Below, one piece after another: positions 6,806 to 14,576 of a DNA stretch of 34,421 nucleotides. Source of the stretch: CAG-390 sp045636385 (GTDB taxonomy: Bacteria > Bacillota > Clostridia > Oscillospirales > CAG-272); NCBI GenBank assembly GCA_045636385.1, contig JAZTXK010000027.1, positions 1 to 34,421 of the forward strand. Direction: 5' to 3'. The stretch's first letter is position 1. Every line of letters starts with the position of its first letter. The notes under the pieces are model-generated. The model made no database searches. It saw only the letters and a program-made list of their open reading frames with translations, and had not been told where the DNA came from. The position numbers and the translations under genes are program-made.

Positions 6806-7498
6806 ATGCGCAATATGATAAGAAAAGAACTTGCAGGATGGAAAAAGGCAGAAATTTTCTGGCTGATTTGTTCTTGCGCAATAATTACCGGTCTTTCAAT
6901 CTATTGGGGCGATTCGGTAATGGGTATTATTTCTTCTTTGACCGGAGTAGCTTGCGTTGTCTGCACCGGAAAAGGAAAGCTGTCGGCATATCTTTTCGGA
7001 CTCATAAACTGCGTTTTGTACGCAATTATTTCCTACCAAGCCACACTCTACGGCGAAACGATGCTCAACGCCGTATATTATATACCGATGCAGTTTGTAG
7101 GCTTCTTCGTCTGGAAGAAAAATATGAACGAGGAAACAAAAGAGGTAATCAAGCGAAGAATGAAGCCATTCATCCTGATCGCCACGGTGGCGGGAATCGC
7201 CGTCGTTACGTTTCTCTACGGATTACTCTTGAATCACCTCGGCGATGCTATGCCCTATGTGGATTCCTTTACCACGGTAGCCTCTGTGGCGGCAATGATC
7301 GTTTCGATCGGTATGTACGCAGAGCAGTGGTGGATATGGCTTATAGTGGACGTATTCAGCGTATATATGTGGTGGTGCGATTTCAGAAGCGGAAGCGATA
7401 ATATTGCCACGCTTTTGATGTGGAGCGTCTATCTGATAAACGCAGTAATTATGCTGATAAAATGGGAGAAGGAGGCACGGAACAGAAATGAAGTATAA
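6806..7498 (+). CDS. pnuC: PnuC-type nicotinamide riboside/mononucleotide transporter
   Basis: A 230-residue integral membrane protein with GAGGAAC 7 nt before ATG 6806. About seven hydrophobic helices are visible, along with PnuC-family segments: TGKGKLSAYLFGLINCVLYA, NAVYYIPMQFVGFFVWKK and QWWIWLIVDVFSVYMWW near the C-terminus. PnuC carriers bring in vitamin B3 ribosides by facilitated diffusion, and uptake is driven by phosphorylation inside. The next gene overlaps it by 11 bp and encodes an NadR-like kinase, the expected partner. The 48-bp gap from the preceding operon contains no clear promoter, so transcription may continue from upstream. Confidence 0.92.
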   Translation: MRNMIRKELAGWKKAEIFWLICSCAIITGLSIYWGDSVMGIISSLTGVACVVCTGKGKLSAYLFGLINCVLYAIISYQATLYGETMLNAVYYIPMQFVGFFVWKKNMNEETKEVIKRRMKPFILIATVAGIAVVTFLYGLLLNHLGDAMPYVDSFTTVASVAAMIVSIGMYAEQWWIWLIVDVFSVYMWWCDFRSGSDNIATLLMWSVYLINAVIMLIKWEKEARNRNEV

Positions 7499-8525
7499 AG
7501 TCGGAATGTACGGAGGATCGTTCGATCCTCTTCACATCGGGCATATTTCGGATATTATAAAAGCGGCCGCAATCTGCGAAGAGCTTTTCGTAGTAATAAG
7601 CTGGTGCGAAGGCAGGGAATCGACCTCCAAAGAAATGCGCTACCGTTGGATACTCAACAGCACGAGGCATCTGCCAAATGTAAATATCATTCTCATCGAA
7701 GATAAAGCTGTTTCCAAAGAAGAATACAATACCGATTATTATTGGGAAAAGGGTGCGCAGGATATCAAAGAAGCAATCGGCAAGCCCATCAATGCCGTTT
7801 TCTGCGGAAGCGATTACCTTGGCACTAACCGCTTTGAAAGCCTATACGCTCCCGAAAGCGAAGTGATCTATTTTGATCGCGCAGAGGTACCTATCAGTTC
7901 AACTGAAATCCGAACTATGGCAAGCAAATATTGGGATTATATTCCCACCGTTTGCAAAGATTACTATACACGAAAGGTATTGATCGTAGGCAGCGAAAGC
8001 ACGGGAAAAAGCACTCTCGTGCAGAATCTTGCTCTGGCATACAATACAAGCTTCGTCTCCGAGTACGGAAGAATAACATCCGATTACGCCGGCGGCGAGG
8101 AATATATGAGCGCGGACGATCTTTACGATAATCTGCTCCGCCAGCGTCTGAATATCATGGACGCGGCAAAGCAGAGCAACCGTATTCTGTTCGTCGACAC
8201 CGATGCAATAACGACGCTGTTTTATTCGCGTTTTTTACTGACAAACACAAAAGATATCGAAAATCTGGAAAAGATGGCTTCGTCAATCAACTGTATGACG
8301 CAATGGGATCTCGTCCTGTTTTTAGAACCCGACGTGGAGTTTGTTCAGGACGGTACAAGGAACGAAGATATTCGCGCCAATCGGCTGAAATATAGCGGGG
8401 AAATCAAAGAGCTTTTAAAACGTCACAACGTTGAGTTTCACGAAATAAGCGGTGATTATCTATACCGTTTTGAGAAAGCAAAAGAATTAATATCCGAAAA
8501 ACTCGGTATTACCACCATATTCTGA
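7488..8525 (+). CDS. nadR: NadR-like bifunctional NMN adenylyltransferase / ribosylnicotinamide kinase
   Basis: A 345-residue protein starting at ATG 7488 with AAGGAGG about 11 nt upstream inside pnuC. Two domains are clear. Residues 1-155 form a nucleotidyltransferase with GGSFDPLHIGH (HxGH motif) and ISSTEIR. Residues 163-345 form a P-loop kinase with GSESTGKST at 168-176 and a VSEYGR segment. This matches NadR enzymes, which phosphorylate nicotinamide riboside to NMN and adenylate it to NAD. No N-terminal repressor helix-turn-helix is present, unlike enterobacterial NadR, so it is purely enzymatic. Overlap with pnuC indicates coupled translation and a two-gene NAD salvage unit. Confidence 0.92.
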   Translation: MKYKVGMYGGSFDPLHIGHISDIIKAAAICEELFVVISWCEGRESTSKEMRYRWILNSTRHLPNVNIILIEDKAVSKEEYNTDYYWEKGAQDIKEAIGKPINAVFCGSDYLGTNRFESLYAPESEVIYFDRAEVPISSTEIRTMASKYWDYIPTVCKDYYTRKVLIVGSESTGKSTLVQNLALAYNTSFVSEYGRITSDYAGGEEYMSADDLYDNLLRQRLNIMDAAKQSNRILFVDTDAITTLFYSRFLLTNTKDIENLEKMASSINCMTQWDLVLFLEPDVEFVQDGTRNEDIRANRLKYSGEIKELLKRHNVEFHEISGDYLYRFEKAKELISEKLGITTIF

Positions 8526-8565
8526 TGAGTATTTTGACAATTTACGGCAAATTTCGTGTCCGTAC

Positions 8566-8594
8566 TTGACACCCCGTACATTTTGTGATATAAT
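8566..8594 (+). promoter_or_regulatory. Promoter of small membrane protein gene
   Basis: TTGACA (8566-8571), a 17-bp spacer and TATAAT (8589-8594) with extended -10 TGa. The ATG at 8673 is about 78 bp downstream, leaving a 5' leader of roughly 70 nt without an obvious structure. Confidence 0.85.
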
Positions 8595-8672
8595 AAACGC
8601 AGAAACAGTCGAAGAACGTATTAGCGCATTCGTCCGTTTCCAACATTTTAATTTTCATCAAGGAGATTTACC

Positions 8673-8900
8673 ATGGACACCAAAAACGTCATTCGCTTTA
8701 TCCTGACCTTCTTCCTCGGATTTATCGGAAGCATCATCATCAACCACACCGAGCTCAAGCCCGAAGGCTTCACCTCCAGATCTTGGGCATATTTCCTTCT
8801 TTCTTACATCACTTTTGGTATTTACCCCCTCGTTGCTTCCATCTGCAACCTCTTCTTCGATCCCTCCAAGGAAAAGAACATCGGTTACAAGAAGGACTGA
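8673..8900 (+). CDS. Small two-helix membrane protein, unknown function
   Basis: A 75-residue protein with CAAGGAG 8 nt before ATG 8673. Two hydrophobic stretches (about residues 5-25 and 38-63) are separated by a polar loop containing HTELKPEGFTSRSW. The tail is basic (KEKNIGYKKD). I do not recognise the family; the pattern resembles small helical-hairpin membrane proteins. It has its own consensus promoter and its own terminator, so it is a single-gene transcript and probably well expressed. Confidence 0.75.
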   Translation: MDTKNVIRFILTFFLGFIGSIIINHTELKPEGFTSRSWAYFLLSYITFGIYPLVASICNLFFDPSKEKNIGYKKD

Positions 8901-8911
8901 TTTACAATTAT

Positions 8912-8945
8912 AAAAAGCACATCTGCCGCAGCAGATGTGCTTTTT
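8912..8945. terminator. Bidirectional terminator, GCACATCTGC type
   Basis: A perfect 15-bp stem AAAAAGCACATCTGC (8912-8926) and its complement (8931-8945) around a 4-nt CGCA loop, with A and T tracts on each side. It lies between convergent genes and serves both. The same arm sequence recurs at 26060-26091 and in variant form elsewhere. Confidence 0.92.
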
Positions 8946-8947
8946 CA

Positions 8948-9703
8948 TTATTTTATAATGGCAATCTTTTTGCTTTCACCGATAGTGTGATAGGGCAATA
9001 ATTCGTGGCAAAGCCCTCGTTCAGAGCAATAAGCCTTAATTCTTTCAAGCTCCTCGCCGTCATTATATCCGGGAATAACGGGTGTGCGTATTATAACTTT
9101 TCTGCCCGCCTCGAGGAGTCTTTCGAGATTTTCAAGTATAAGACCGTTATCCGAACCCGTACCTTTTTTATGAAGCGCGTAATCAAGTGCCTTGATATCG
9201 TAAAGGAAGAGAGAAACATACGGAAGAACGGTTTCAAAAGAATGCCACGGAACGTTACCTGCCGTATCAACAGCAACTGAAATGCCGCGCTTCGCGCATT
9301 TTTCGGCAATCAGCGCGATAAATTCGGGATAAAGCATACACTCGCCGCCCGAAAATGTCACTCCGCCGCCGGTTGCGCGGTAATAATCTGCATCGGCGCA
9401 AATAATTTCGTAAAGCTGATCGACAGTATATCTGTGCCCGTATAACCTTCTTGCGTCAGCCGGACAGTTCACAGCACATTCACCGCAAAGGGTGCAAGCA
9501 TCGGGATGCTCGCAAACCTCGCCGCAGACTCCGCAGCCAATGCATTTTTCTCTGAACACAGCAAGCTGAGGCTCGGGCGACTTGCCCTCGGGATTGTGGC
9601 ACCATTTGCAATCAAGATTACAGCCCTTGAAGAACACCGCGGTGCGGATTCCGGGACCGTCCACTATCGAGGAGCGCTTTATATCAAAAACGTATGGAAT
9701 CAT
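8948..9703 (-). CDS. Glycyl radical enzyme activase (radical SAM, two ferredoxin clusters)
   Basis: A 251-residue protein. The start is placed at 9703 because its ATG overlaps the upstream stop as ATGA; upstream in-frame codons would lie deep inside the reductase gene. The radical SAM motif CxxxCxxC is Cys28, Cys32 and Cys35 (GCNLDCKWCHNPEG). Two ferredoxin-like cysteine sets follow, Cys54/57/60/64 and Cys70/73/76/80, the insert typical of activases for the non-PFL glycyl radical enzymes. GGGVTFSGGE is the SAM-binding GGE motif. The enzyme abstracts a hydrogen from the glycine of its partner to install the radical. It is the third gene of the operon with the glycyl radical enzyme at 10648-12867. 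Confidence 0.93.
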   Translation of the reverse strand: MIPYVFDIKRSSIVDGPGIRTAVFFKGCNLDCKWCHNPEGKSPEPQLAVFREKCIGCGVCGEVCEHPDACTLCGECAVNCPADARRLYGHRYTVDQLYEIICADADYYRATGGGVTFSGGECMLYPEFIALIAEKCAKRGISVAVDTAGNVPWHSFETVLPYVSLFLYDIKALDYALHKKGTGSDNGLILENLERLLEAGRKVIIRTPVIPGYNDGEELERIKAYCSERGLCHELLPYHTIGESKKIAIIK

Positions 9704-10635
9704 GCGTTTGTAAGGATCGCCATTTCCTCGTCGGAGAGGGAGAGCTGTGCGCCCTCGCAATTCGACTTGAAATGTTCAATATTAGATGATGAGAAAAGCG
9801 GGATGATCTGCGGGAAACCTTCCATTCGGTGCGCGTTGCACATCCAAGCGACGGCAAGTGCACTGTTGGTGACACCCTTTTCTTTAGCCATTTCAGCGAG
9901 GACGTCAAAGCGCGCGCCTCCGATGTAGTTTTCGGGCAGACGGGAGATATCCTCGTATGCGCCTCTGATCAGGGATGAATACGCGACGAGCGGAATATCC
10001 TTATTTTCAAGATAACGCAAGCGCTCTCTGCCGACGTTTTCGTTGAAAATATAGTTTGGCTTCAGGTCAAGACGGCAGTTGAGATAGGAAAAACGCTGTT
10101 GCATAACGGTATAGGGGGTGCATCCTCGTTCCTTTGCCATCATATTGAATTCGGAAAAACGCCAGGTGTCGTAGTTACTGCCGCCGAGGTGGCGCACCTT
10201 GCCTTTTCTGACGAGCGAATCAAACGCCTCAAGAGTTTCCTCCATCGGGGTGCTCATATCGTCGGTGTGGGCATAGTAAAGATCTATATAGTCGGTTCCG
10301 AGCTTGCGCAGGCTCTCGTCGCACCAATACTCGATCTGCTCTCTTTTAAGTCCCGCGCCAACGCCGTGGCGGTCAAAGCCGACCTTTGTGGCGAGAACAA
10401 TCTTGTCACGGCATCCGCGGTCGCGCAGCCATTCGCCGAGCAGAGTTTCGCTCTCGTCGCCACTTCCCGCCCAATGCGCGTAATTGTTGGAAGTATCAAT
10501 GAAGTTACCGCCCATGCCGACGAAGGTATCAAGAACTGCGTAAGCATCCTCCTTTGAAACGGTAGTACCGAACATCATCGCTCCGAGGCATATCGGAGAA
10601 ACCGACAAGCCGTTTTTCAAATTTATATTTTTCAT
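9700..10635 (-). CDS. Aldo/keto reductase
   Basis: A 311-residue protein with GAGGT 8 nt before its ATG. The AKR catalytic tetrad is visible: Asp47 and Tyr52 (FIDTSNNYAH), Lys84 (LATKVGF) and His123 (YYAHTDD). Such enzymes reduce aldehydes or ketones with NADPH, or run in reverse on sugars. It sits between a glycyl radical enzyme and its activase, 12 bp from the former and overlapping the latter by 4 bp. It therefore most likely converts the substrate or product of the radical reaction, for example by reducing an aldehyde released by a dehydratase or lyase. The substrate is unknown. Confidence 0.88.
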   Translation of the reverse strand: MKNINLKNGLSVSPICLGAMMFGTTVSKEDAYAVLDTFVGMGGNFIDTSNNYAHWAGSGDESETLLGEWLRDRGCRDKIVLATKVGFDRHGVGAGLKREQIEYWCDESLRKLGTDYIDLYYAHTDDMSTPMEETLEAFDSLVRKGKVRHLGGSNYDTWRFSEFNMMAKERGCTPYTVMQQRFSYLNCRLDLKPNYIFNENVGRERLRYLENKDIPLVAYSSLIRGAYEDISRLPENYIGGARFDVLAEMAKEKGVTNSALAVAWMCNAHRMEGFPQIIPLFSSSNIEHFKSNCEGAQLSLSDEEMAILTNA

Positions 10636-10647
10636 AACTTTACCTCA

Positions 10648-12867
10648 TTATTTCATTCTTTCGATTATATCGTCCTGCAGGGGCTTTGAGATATCCACGA
10701 AAACACCGCTGTAACCGGTGATGCGGACGCGGAGATCCTTGTGCATCTGCGGATTTATCTGTGCATCAATAAGATCTTTGGGATCGAGCGACGTAACCTG
10801 CGCGTGCAGTCCTCCGCGATCAAGATAAAGCGCGAGCATAGACGCAAAAATCCGATGCCCATCCTCGCTATCAAACTGCTTTCGGTCAATGTCGAGATTG
10901 AGCGCGCCCGAAAGGAATCCGTCCGAGGGGATATTCAGCATGGAATTAAACATTGCAGTCAGCCCGTTCGTGCACGAGCCGTTCGCGGGACGGGAATTCT
11001 GCGAGAACGGCATTCCGGCAAGTCTGCCGTCAGGCGTTGCGCCGTAGCCTTTGCCGTATTTAAGGTGCCAGGTATCGCTTTGCAGGCACGGAACGATCAA
11101 AAATCCGTCCGAGCGAAGATATTTTTCGGCATATTTCCGCGATATGCGCGCCATTCCATCTGCCAAGCGACGGACGTGAGCGTTTGCAAAGGCATCGTCG
11201 CTGCCGTATTTCGGAACACGTCGGCAAAGTGCAAGCGTACGCGCGTGACCTTCAAAATTCGCATCGACCGCGTCAATAAGCTCCGAAAGTGTCAGCCTTT
11301 TATCGCGGAAAACGAGCGCATCCGTCACGGTAAAGCAATCGCAAACCGTGCCGAACATTTGAAAATTCATTATCGCAAACAAATATTCCGCGCAGGCGGT
11401 GAAGCACTCTCCGCGCTCGATCGGACGTGCGGTGAAGCAATCGGTGAAGGAGCAGACGGCATAGGGCTTGCGGCGGCGGATACGAAGCTCGCGCACTCCG
11501 CGATCGGTCTTGTTAGAAATAAAATCTTCCATATAGGCGAAATATTTCTCATAAACTTCGTCTATCGTTACATCGGTATCATCGCACGAGGATCGCAGAA
11601 TATTTATAAAAACATCCTGCCAACCGCGCTCGGGAATGCGGGTAAATTTATGTAAAAGCAAATTTTCCTCTTCCTTTGATTCGAAAGCGGAATAATGCTT
11701 CGATGACGGCGAGCCGTTGATCCAAAAGCTGTGCGAGCCGGGGGATGGCCAGTTGCATCCGAAATGATGATAGTTTACGAACTCATCATCGTGAAGTCCG
11801 AGGCTTCTGTACGCGCTTTTTATATTCGCATCGTTATAGAACATCAACGAGGATGAACGGAGCGCCTTTCCCGTCAGCTTGCGCCAAAGCGCGGGATAAG
11901 ACTTATCCATTCCCGGCGCGTAATAGAAAACAATGACGGGGTTCTTAAACTCGGGCTGTATGCACTCGGCAAAAAGAGAAGTCAGATCGTTGACGGCATA
12001 GTTTCCGTCAATATCGGTTCCGCCGAGCAAAAGATACTGCGGCGCATCAAAATTGAAAATTCTCTCGAAAGTAGTAGAGTTAGAATCATCGCCAACCTGA
12101 TGCTCGCCGCGCCCCATATTGAGGTTGTGCTTGCAGTAATAATCGGTTATCAGCTCTGCTGCCTCTTCGCGCGTGATTCTGCCGCTTTCAATCTCGGCTT
12201 TGTAAAAAGGATAAAGTATCTTATCAAGTCGCCCGACGGTCAAAGTCGGGTTGGGGGAAACGTACGAGCAATCAATGAGGGTGATGATCCAGAAAAGCTG
12301 AAGAACCGTGCGCATATCCGAAGGCTTTTCGGTTGCCGCTTTTTTCAAGGTCAGCGCGAGGTCGGGCAGATTCTTCTCTTCTGCAGCCTCGGCATAGCGA
12401 AGGATATAACGGCTGATTGACTCATAGACCTCGATCAGCGAGGAAAGAAATATTCTTCTACCCGCGTCCGTTTTCTCCGAAAGAGATGCTTTAGCCTTTT
12501 CGATCAGCCCCGGCAGACCGAGCTCAGCGATCATTTCCCAATCGTAGGAGCAATGCCCCGAGCTGAATATCGTGCCTTTATAAGGCGAGTGCGGATCGCG
12601 GCGAAGCTCGGCAAAAATCGCCTCTTCCTCACCGTCGAGCTCTCTGTGTAGGACGCGCCCCGCGATCAGATCGTAGTCCTCAAGAGGAACGGATACTTTG
12701 TCCAGCATCTCGGCCATAGCACGCGCAAAACGCACGGGTTGTAGCTCGTCGGCGTTTTTGCCCATAAGGCTGTGCGCAATAAGTATTCTTTCGGCATCGG
12801 CTGCGTAAATCGGTTTTTCCGTCAAAGCCGCACGCGCCTCGTCAATATTTCTGCGTAGCTTTTCCAT
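10648..12867 (-). CDS. Glycyl radical enzyme of unassigned subclass
   Basis: A 739-residue protein with AAAGGAG 7 nt before its ATG. The PFL/GRE fold is indicated by SSGHCSYDWEMIAELGL near residue 103, LLGGTDIDGNYAVNDLT at 280-296 and the glycyl radical loop VRITGYSG with Gly718, 21 residues from the end. The thiyl cysteine is Cys371 in HHFGCNWPSPGS. In known dehydratases and lyases of this family the motif is usually GCVEP, with a Glu at Cys+2 as base; here that position is Trp. Pyruvate formate-lyase has two adjacent Cys, also absent. The enzyme is therefore not confidently one of the characterised types. It is the first gene of an operon with an aldo/keto reductase and its activase. No microcompartment genes are present. 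Confidence 0.9.
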   Translation of the reverse strand: MEKLRRNIDEARAALTEKPIYAADAERILIAHSLMGKNADELQPVRFARAMAEMLDKVSVPLEDYDLIAGRVLHRELDGEEEAIFAELRRDPHSPYKGTIFSSGHCSYDWEMIAELGLPGLIEKAKASLSEKTDAGRRIFLSSLIEVYESISRYILRYAEAAEEKNLPDLALTLKKAATEKPSDMRTVLQLFWIITLIDCSYVSPNPTLTVGRLDKILYPFYKAEIESGRITREEAAELITDYYCKHNLNMGRGEHQVGDDSNSTTFERIFNFDAPQYLLLGGTDIDGNYAVNDLTSLFAECIQPEFKNPVIVFYYAPGMDKSYPALWRKLTGKALRSSSLMFYNDANIKSAYRSLGLHDDEFVNYHHFGCNWPSPGSHSFWINGSPSSKHYSAFESKEEENLLLHKFTRIPERGWQDVFINILRSSCDDTDVTIDEVYEKYFAYMEDFISNKTDRGVRELRIRRRKPYAVCSFTDCFTARPIERGECFTACAEYLFAIMNFQMFGTVCDCFTVTDALVFRDKRLTLSELIDAVDANFEGHARTLALCRRVPKYGSDDAFANAHVRRLADGMARISRKYAEKYLRSDGFLIVPCLQSDTWHLKYGKGYGATPDGRLAGMPFSQNSRPANGSCTNGLTAMFNSMLNIPSDGFLSGALNLDIDRKQFDSEDGHRIFASMLALYLDRGGLHAQVTSLDPKDLIDAQINPQMHKDLRVRITGYSGVFVDISKPLQDDIIERMK

Positions 12868-12896
12868 ATCCGTCTCCTTTCGGTTCCATTATCACC

Positions 12897-12925
12897 ATTA
12901 TAGCACAAATCGAGCCGAATTACAA
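12897..12925 (-). promoter_or_regulatory. Probable promoter of the glycyl radical enzyme operon
   Basis: On the reverse strand, TATAAT (complement of 12897-12902) is preceded at exactly 17 bp by TTGTAA (complement of 12920-12925), 30 bp upstream of the start codon. The weak -35 suggests dependence on an activator. Confidence 0.6.
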
Positions 12926-12943
12926 TATCTTTCATGCAATATC

Positions 12944-12991
12944 AAAAAGCACACCCTTTGGCGCACCTGCGATAAAGCAGGTGCACCTTTT
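12944..12991. terminator. Orphan hairpin related to the GCACATCTGC terminator
   Basis: AAAAAGCACACC at the left and an 8-bp stem GCACCTGC (12963-12970) / GCAGGTGC (12977-12984) followed by ACCTTTT. It resembles the terminator family of this window. However, it lies between divergent genes, where no transcript needs to end, so its role may instead be insulation or regulation. Confidence 0.5.
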
Positions 12992-13010
12992 AAATTCAGC
13001 GTTTTTCGTC

Positions 13011-13039
13011 AAGACAAACAGAAATTAATATGATATAAT
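13011..13039 (+). promoter_or_regulatory. Promoter of AraC-GNAT regulator gene
   Basis: AAGACA (13011-13016), a 17-bp spacer and TATAAT (13034-13039) with extended -10 TGa. The segment GACAAACAGAAA and ATATGATATAATAT closely match tRNA promoter P2. Confidence 0.75.
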
Positions 13040-13092
13040 ATTATCACAAGCAGGAGGTCAACCGCTTATTTATCCATTGAAGGAGGTAAGAA

Positions 13093-14316
13093 ATGGAAAA
13101 TAGAGATTTGATAAAAAATGCTGTAAAATATATCAATAACTTGGGTTCTAATGCAACCACTCTTGATGACGTAGCTAAAAATGCAGGTTTTTCTACAGAC
13201 TATTTCAATCGCATATTTCGGAATTATACGGGTTTTAACGTTATGGAATACGTAAAATTCCGTAAATTGAATCGTGCCGCGCGTATGCTTCGTGCCGCCC
13301 AAGACAGAGACATCTTATCGATTGCCTTGGACTCAGGATATGAAAGTCACGAAGGATTTACACGTGCATTCAAAGAGCAATACGGCAAAACGCCCAGTGA
13401 ATACCGTGAAAATATGAAAGGCAAGCAGCTTGTTTGGGCTGATAACGAGTTAAATGCTACTGCTGTTGCTGAATTCCGCCATGTTCTTTCTGATTTTATT
13501 GAAATGGATTGCGATGAAGCTATTGATTGGCTTTTGGAAAAAGATGCAAAGCGTTACGGATACACGGCAGTTACGATTGCAATAAACGGATCAAAAATCG
13601 TTTCTGACGTTGGCTCTTTTGAAGACGGATTTGTCACAATAGATAATTTTTTCGAAGATCCTCATTTAACACTTGTTCTTGACGATTTGAGTAATCTTCG
13701 AAATTATATTGATAAACTCTTGCTTTTTAAACCCAGTCATATTGATTGTATATTCCATAAGGATGTGACTTTTGATGATGTGAAAGCAACGCTTGACGGT
13801 ATTAAATTCAAGAGCATAAAAGAAACGAATGAAACAATGTATTTCGGAGAACCATTTGTCCTACCCAAAGAATCACAAAAGTATGATATTCGTAAATTGG
13901 AAGCAACTGATTTGGAAGCAGTTGATAATTTTATTGCAGAATACCCAAATGAAGTGTTCAAAAGATCCGGTGGATACGGTCTTAAAAAATTGCTAAACCA
14001 GCCGCTTGAGCAAAGATTTCTCTCTCAACCCTTTGGCATTTTTGACGGCAAAAAGTTACTTGCTATATCTTACGACGGACTGCAAAGCACACATGGTTTT
14101 TGTATTAACAACTGTGTTTCTACTCCAAATTTGCCGGATACCTCTAACGATGCGATCAAATATCTTTATCTGACCGCGACAAATGCGGTTATGGAAAAAG
14201 GATATATTCCTTTTGAAGATACTCAATTTGACAAATACGCAAAAGAGCACGGAGGATTTGACGCTTTTGAATTGGGATTTGAAAAAGTAAATACCGTATA
14301 TTCTATTGATTTTTAA
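13093..14316 (+). CDS. AraC-family regulator with C-terminal GNAT-like domain
   Basis: A 407-residue protein with GAAGGAGGT 8 nt before ATG 13093. Residues 5-105 are a complete AraC DNA-binding domain with two helix-turn-helix units: TTLDDVAKNAGFSTDYFNRI, then DILSIALDSGYESHEGF and FKEQYGKTPSEYR. It is N-terminal here, unlike the usual C-terminal position. The remaining 300 residues look like an acetyltransferase-type sensor (DLEAVDNFIAEYPNEV and following), probably ligand binding. The gene is far more AT-rich and T/A-ending in codon use than its neighbours, suggesting acquisition by transfer. It is divergent from the glycyl radical enzyme operon and is the obvious candidate to regulate it. 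Confidence 0.82.
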   Translation: MENRDLIKNAVKYINNLGSNATTLDDVAKNAGFSTDYFNRIFRNYTGFNVMEYVKFRKLNRAARMLRAAQDRDILSIALDSGYESHEGFTRAFKEQYGKTPSEYRENMKGKQLVWADNELNATAVAEFRHVLSDFIEMDCDEAIDWLLEKDAKRYGYTAVTIAINGSKIVSDVGSFEDGFVTIDNFFEDPHLTLVLDDLSNLRNYIDKLLLFKPSHIDCIFHKDVTFDDVKATLDGIKFKSIKETNETMYFGEPFVLPKESQKYDIRKLEATDLEAVDNFIAEYPNEVFKRSGGYGLKKLLNQPLEQRFLSQPFGIFDGKKLLAISYDGLQSTHGFCINNCVSTPNLPDTSNDAIKYLYLTATNAVMEKGYIPFEDTQFDKYAKEHGGFDAFELGFEKVNTVYSIDF

Positions 14317-14419
14317 TTGACTACAAACAAATGATAGCCCCGACTTGCGCGAGGCTCATTACCGCCCGACTGTACACACAAAGGTGTAACACACTATACC
14401 TTGTTGAGCAAGGCGTGTG
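14317..14419. other. Non-coding stretch with small palindromes
   Basis: The gap after the AraC-GNAT gene contains CCTTG-ttgag-CAAGG (14399-14413) flanked by CACAC and GTGTG, so it could fold as a stem with an inner hairpin. No gene or promoter is seen. Confidence 0.4.
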
Positions 14420-14456
14420 AAAAAGGACAGAGAACGTAAAATCCTCTGTCCTTTTT
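14420..14456. terminator. Bidirectional terminator between convergent genes
   Basis: AAAAAGGACAGAG (14420-14432) pairs perfectly with CTCTGTCCTTTTT (14444-14456) around an 11-nt loop, with T tracts available on both strands. Confidence 0.88.
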
Positions 14457-14459
14457 GCC

Positions 14460-14507
14460 GTAGGGGCGAACTGCGTCCGCCCGCGGGCGTTCACAGAACG
14501 CCCCTAC
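14460..14507. repeat. GC-rich cruciform repeat (GTAGGGGCG...CGCCCCTAC)
   Basis: A 9-bp outer stem (14460-14468 with 14499-14507), an inner CTG/CAG pair and a central GCCCGCGGGC palindrome form a compact cruciform. I recall similar GTAGGGGCG palindromes dispersed in other Clostridia genomes, so it is probably an interspersed non-coding repeat. Only one copy is in this window. Confidence 0.7.
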
Positions 14508-14543
14508 GAAATTTATTTCTCGGAAGGCAAAACCTGCTTTATG

Positions 14544-14570
14544 AAAGGCACCCCTTGGGATGTGCTTTTT
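14544..14570 (-). terminator. Probable terminator of the dehydrogenase operon
   Basis: Read on the reverse strand, AAAAAGCACATCCC is followed after a short loop by GGGTGCC and TTTC, just after the stop at 14577. The pairing has a small bulge. Its first arm again matches the AAAAAGCACATC family. Confidence 0.6.
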
Positions 14571-14576
14571 GTAATA

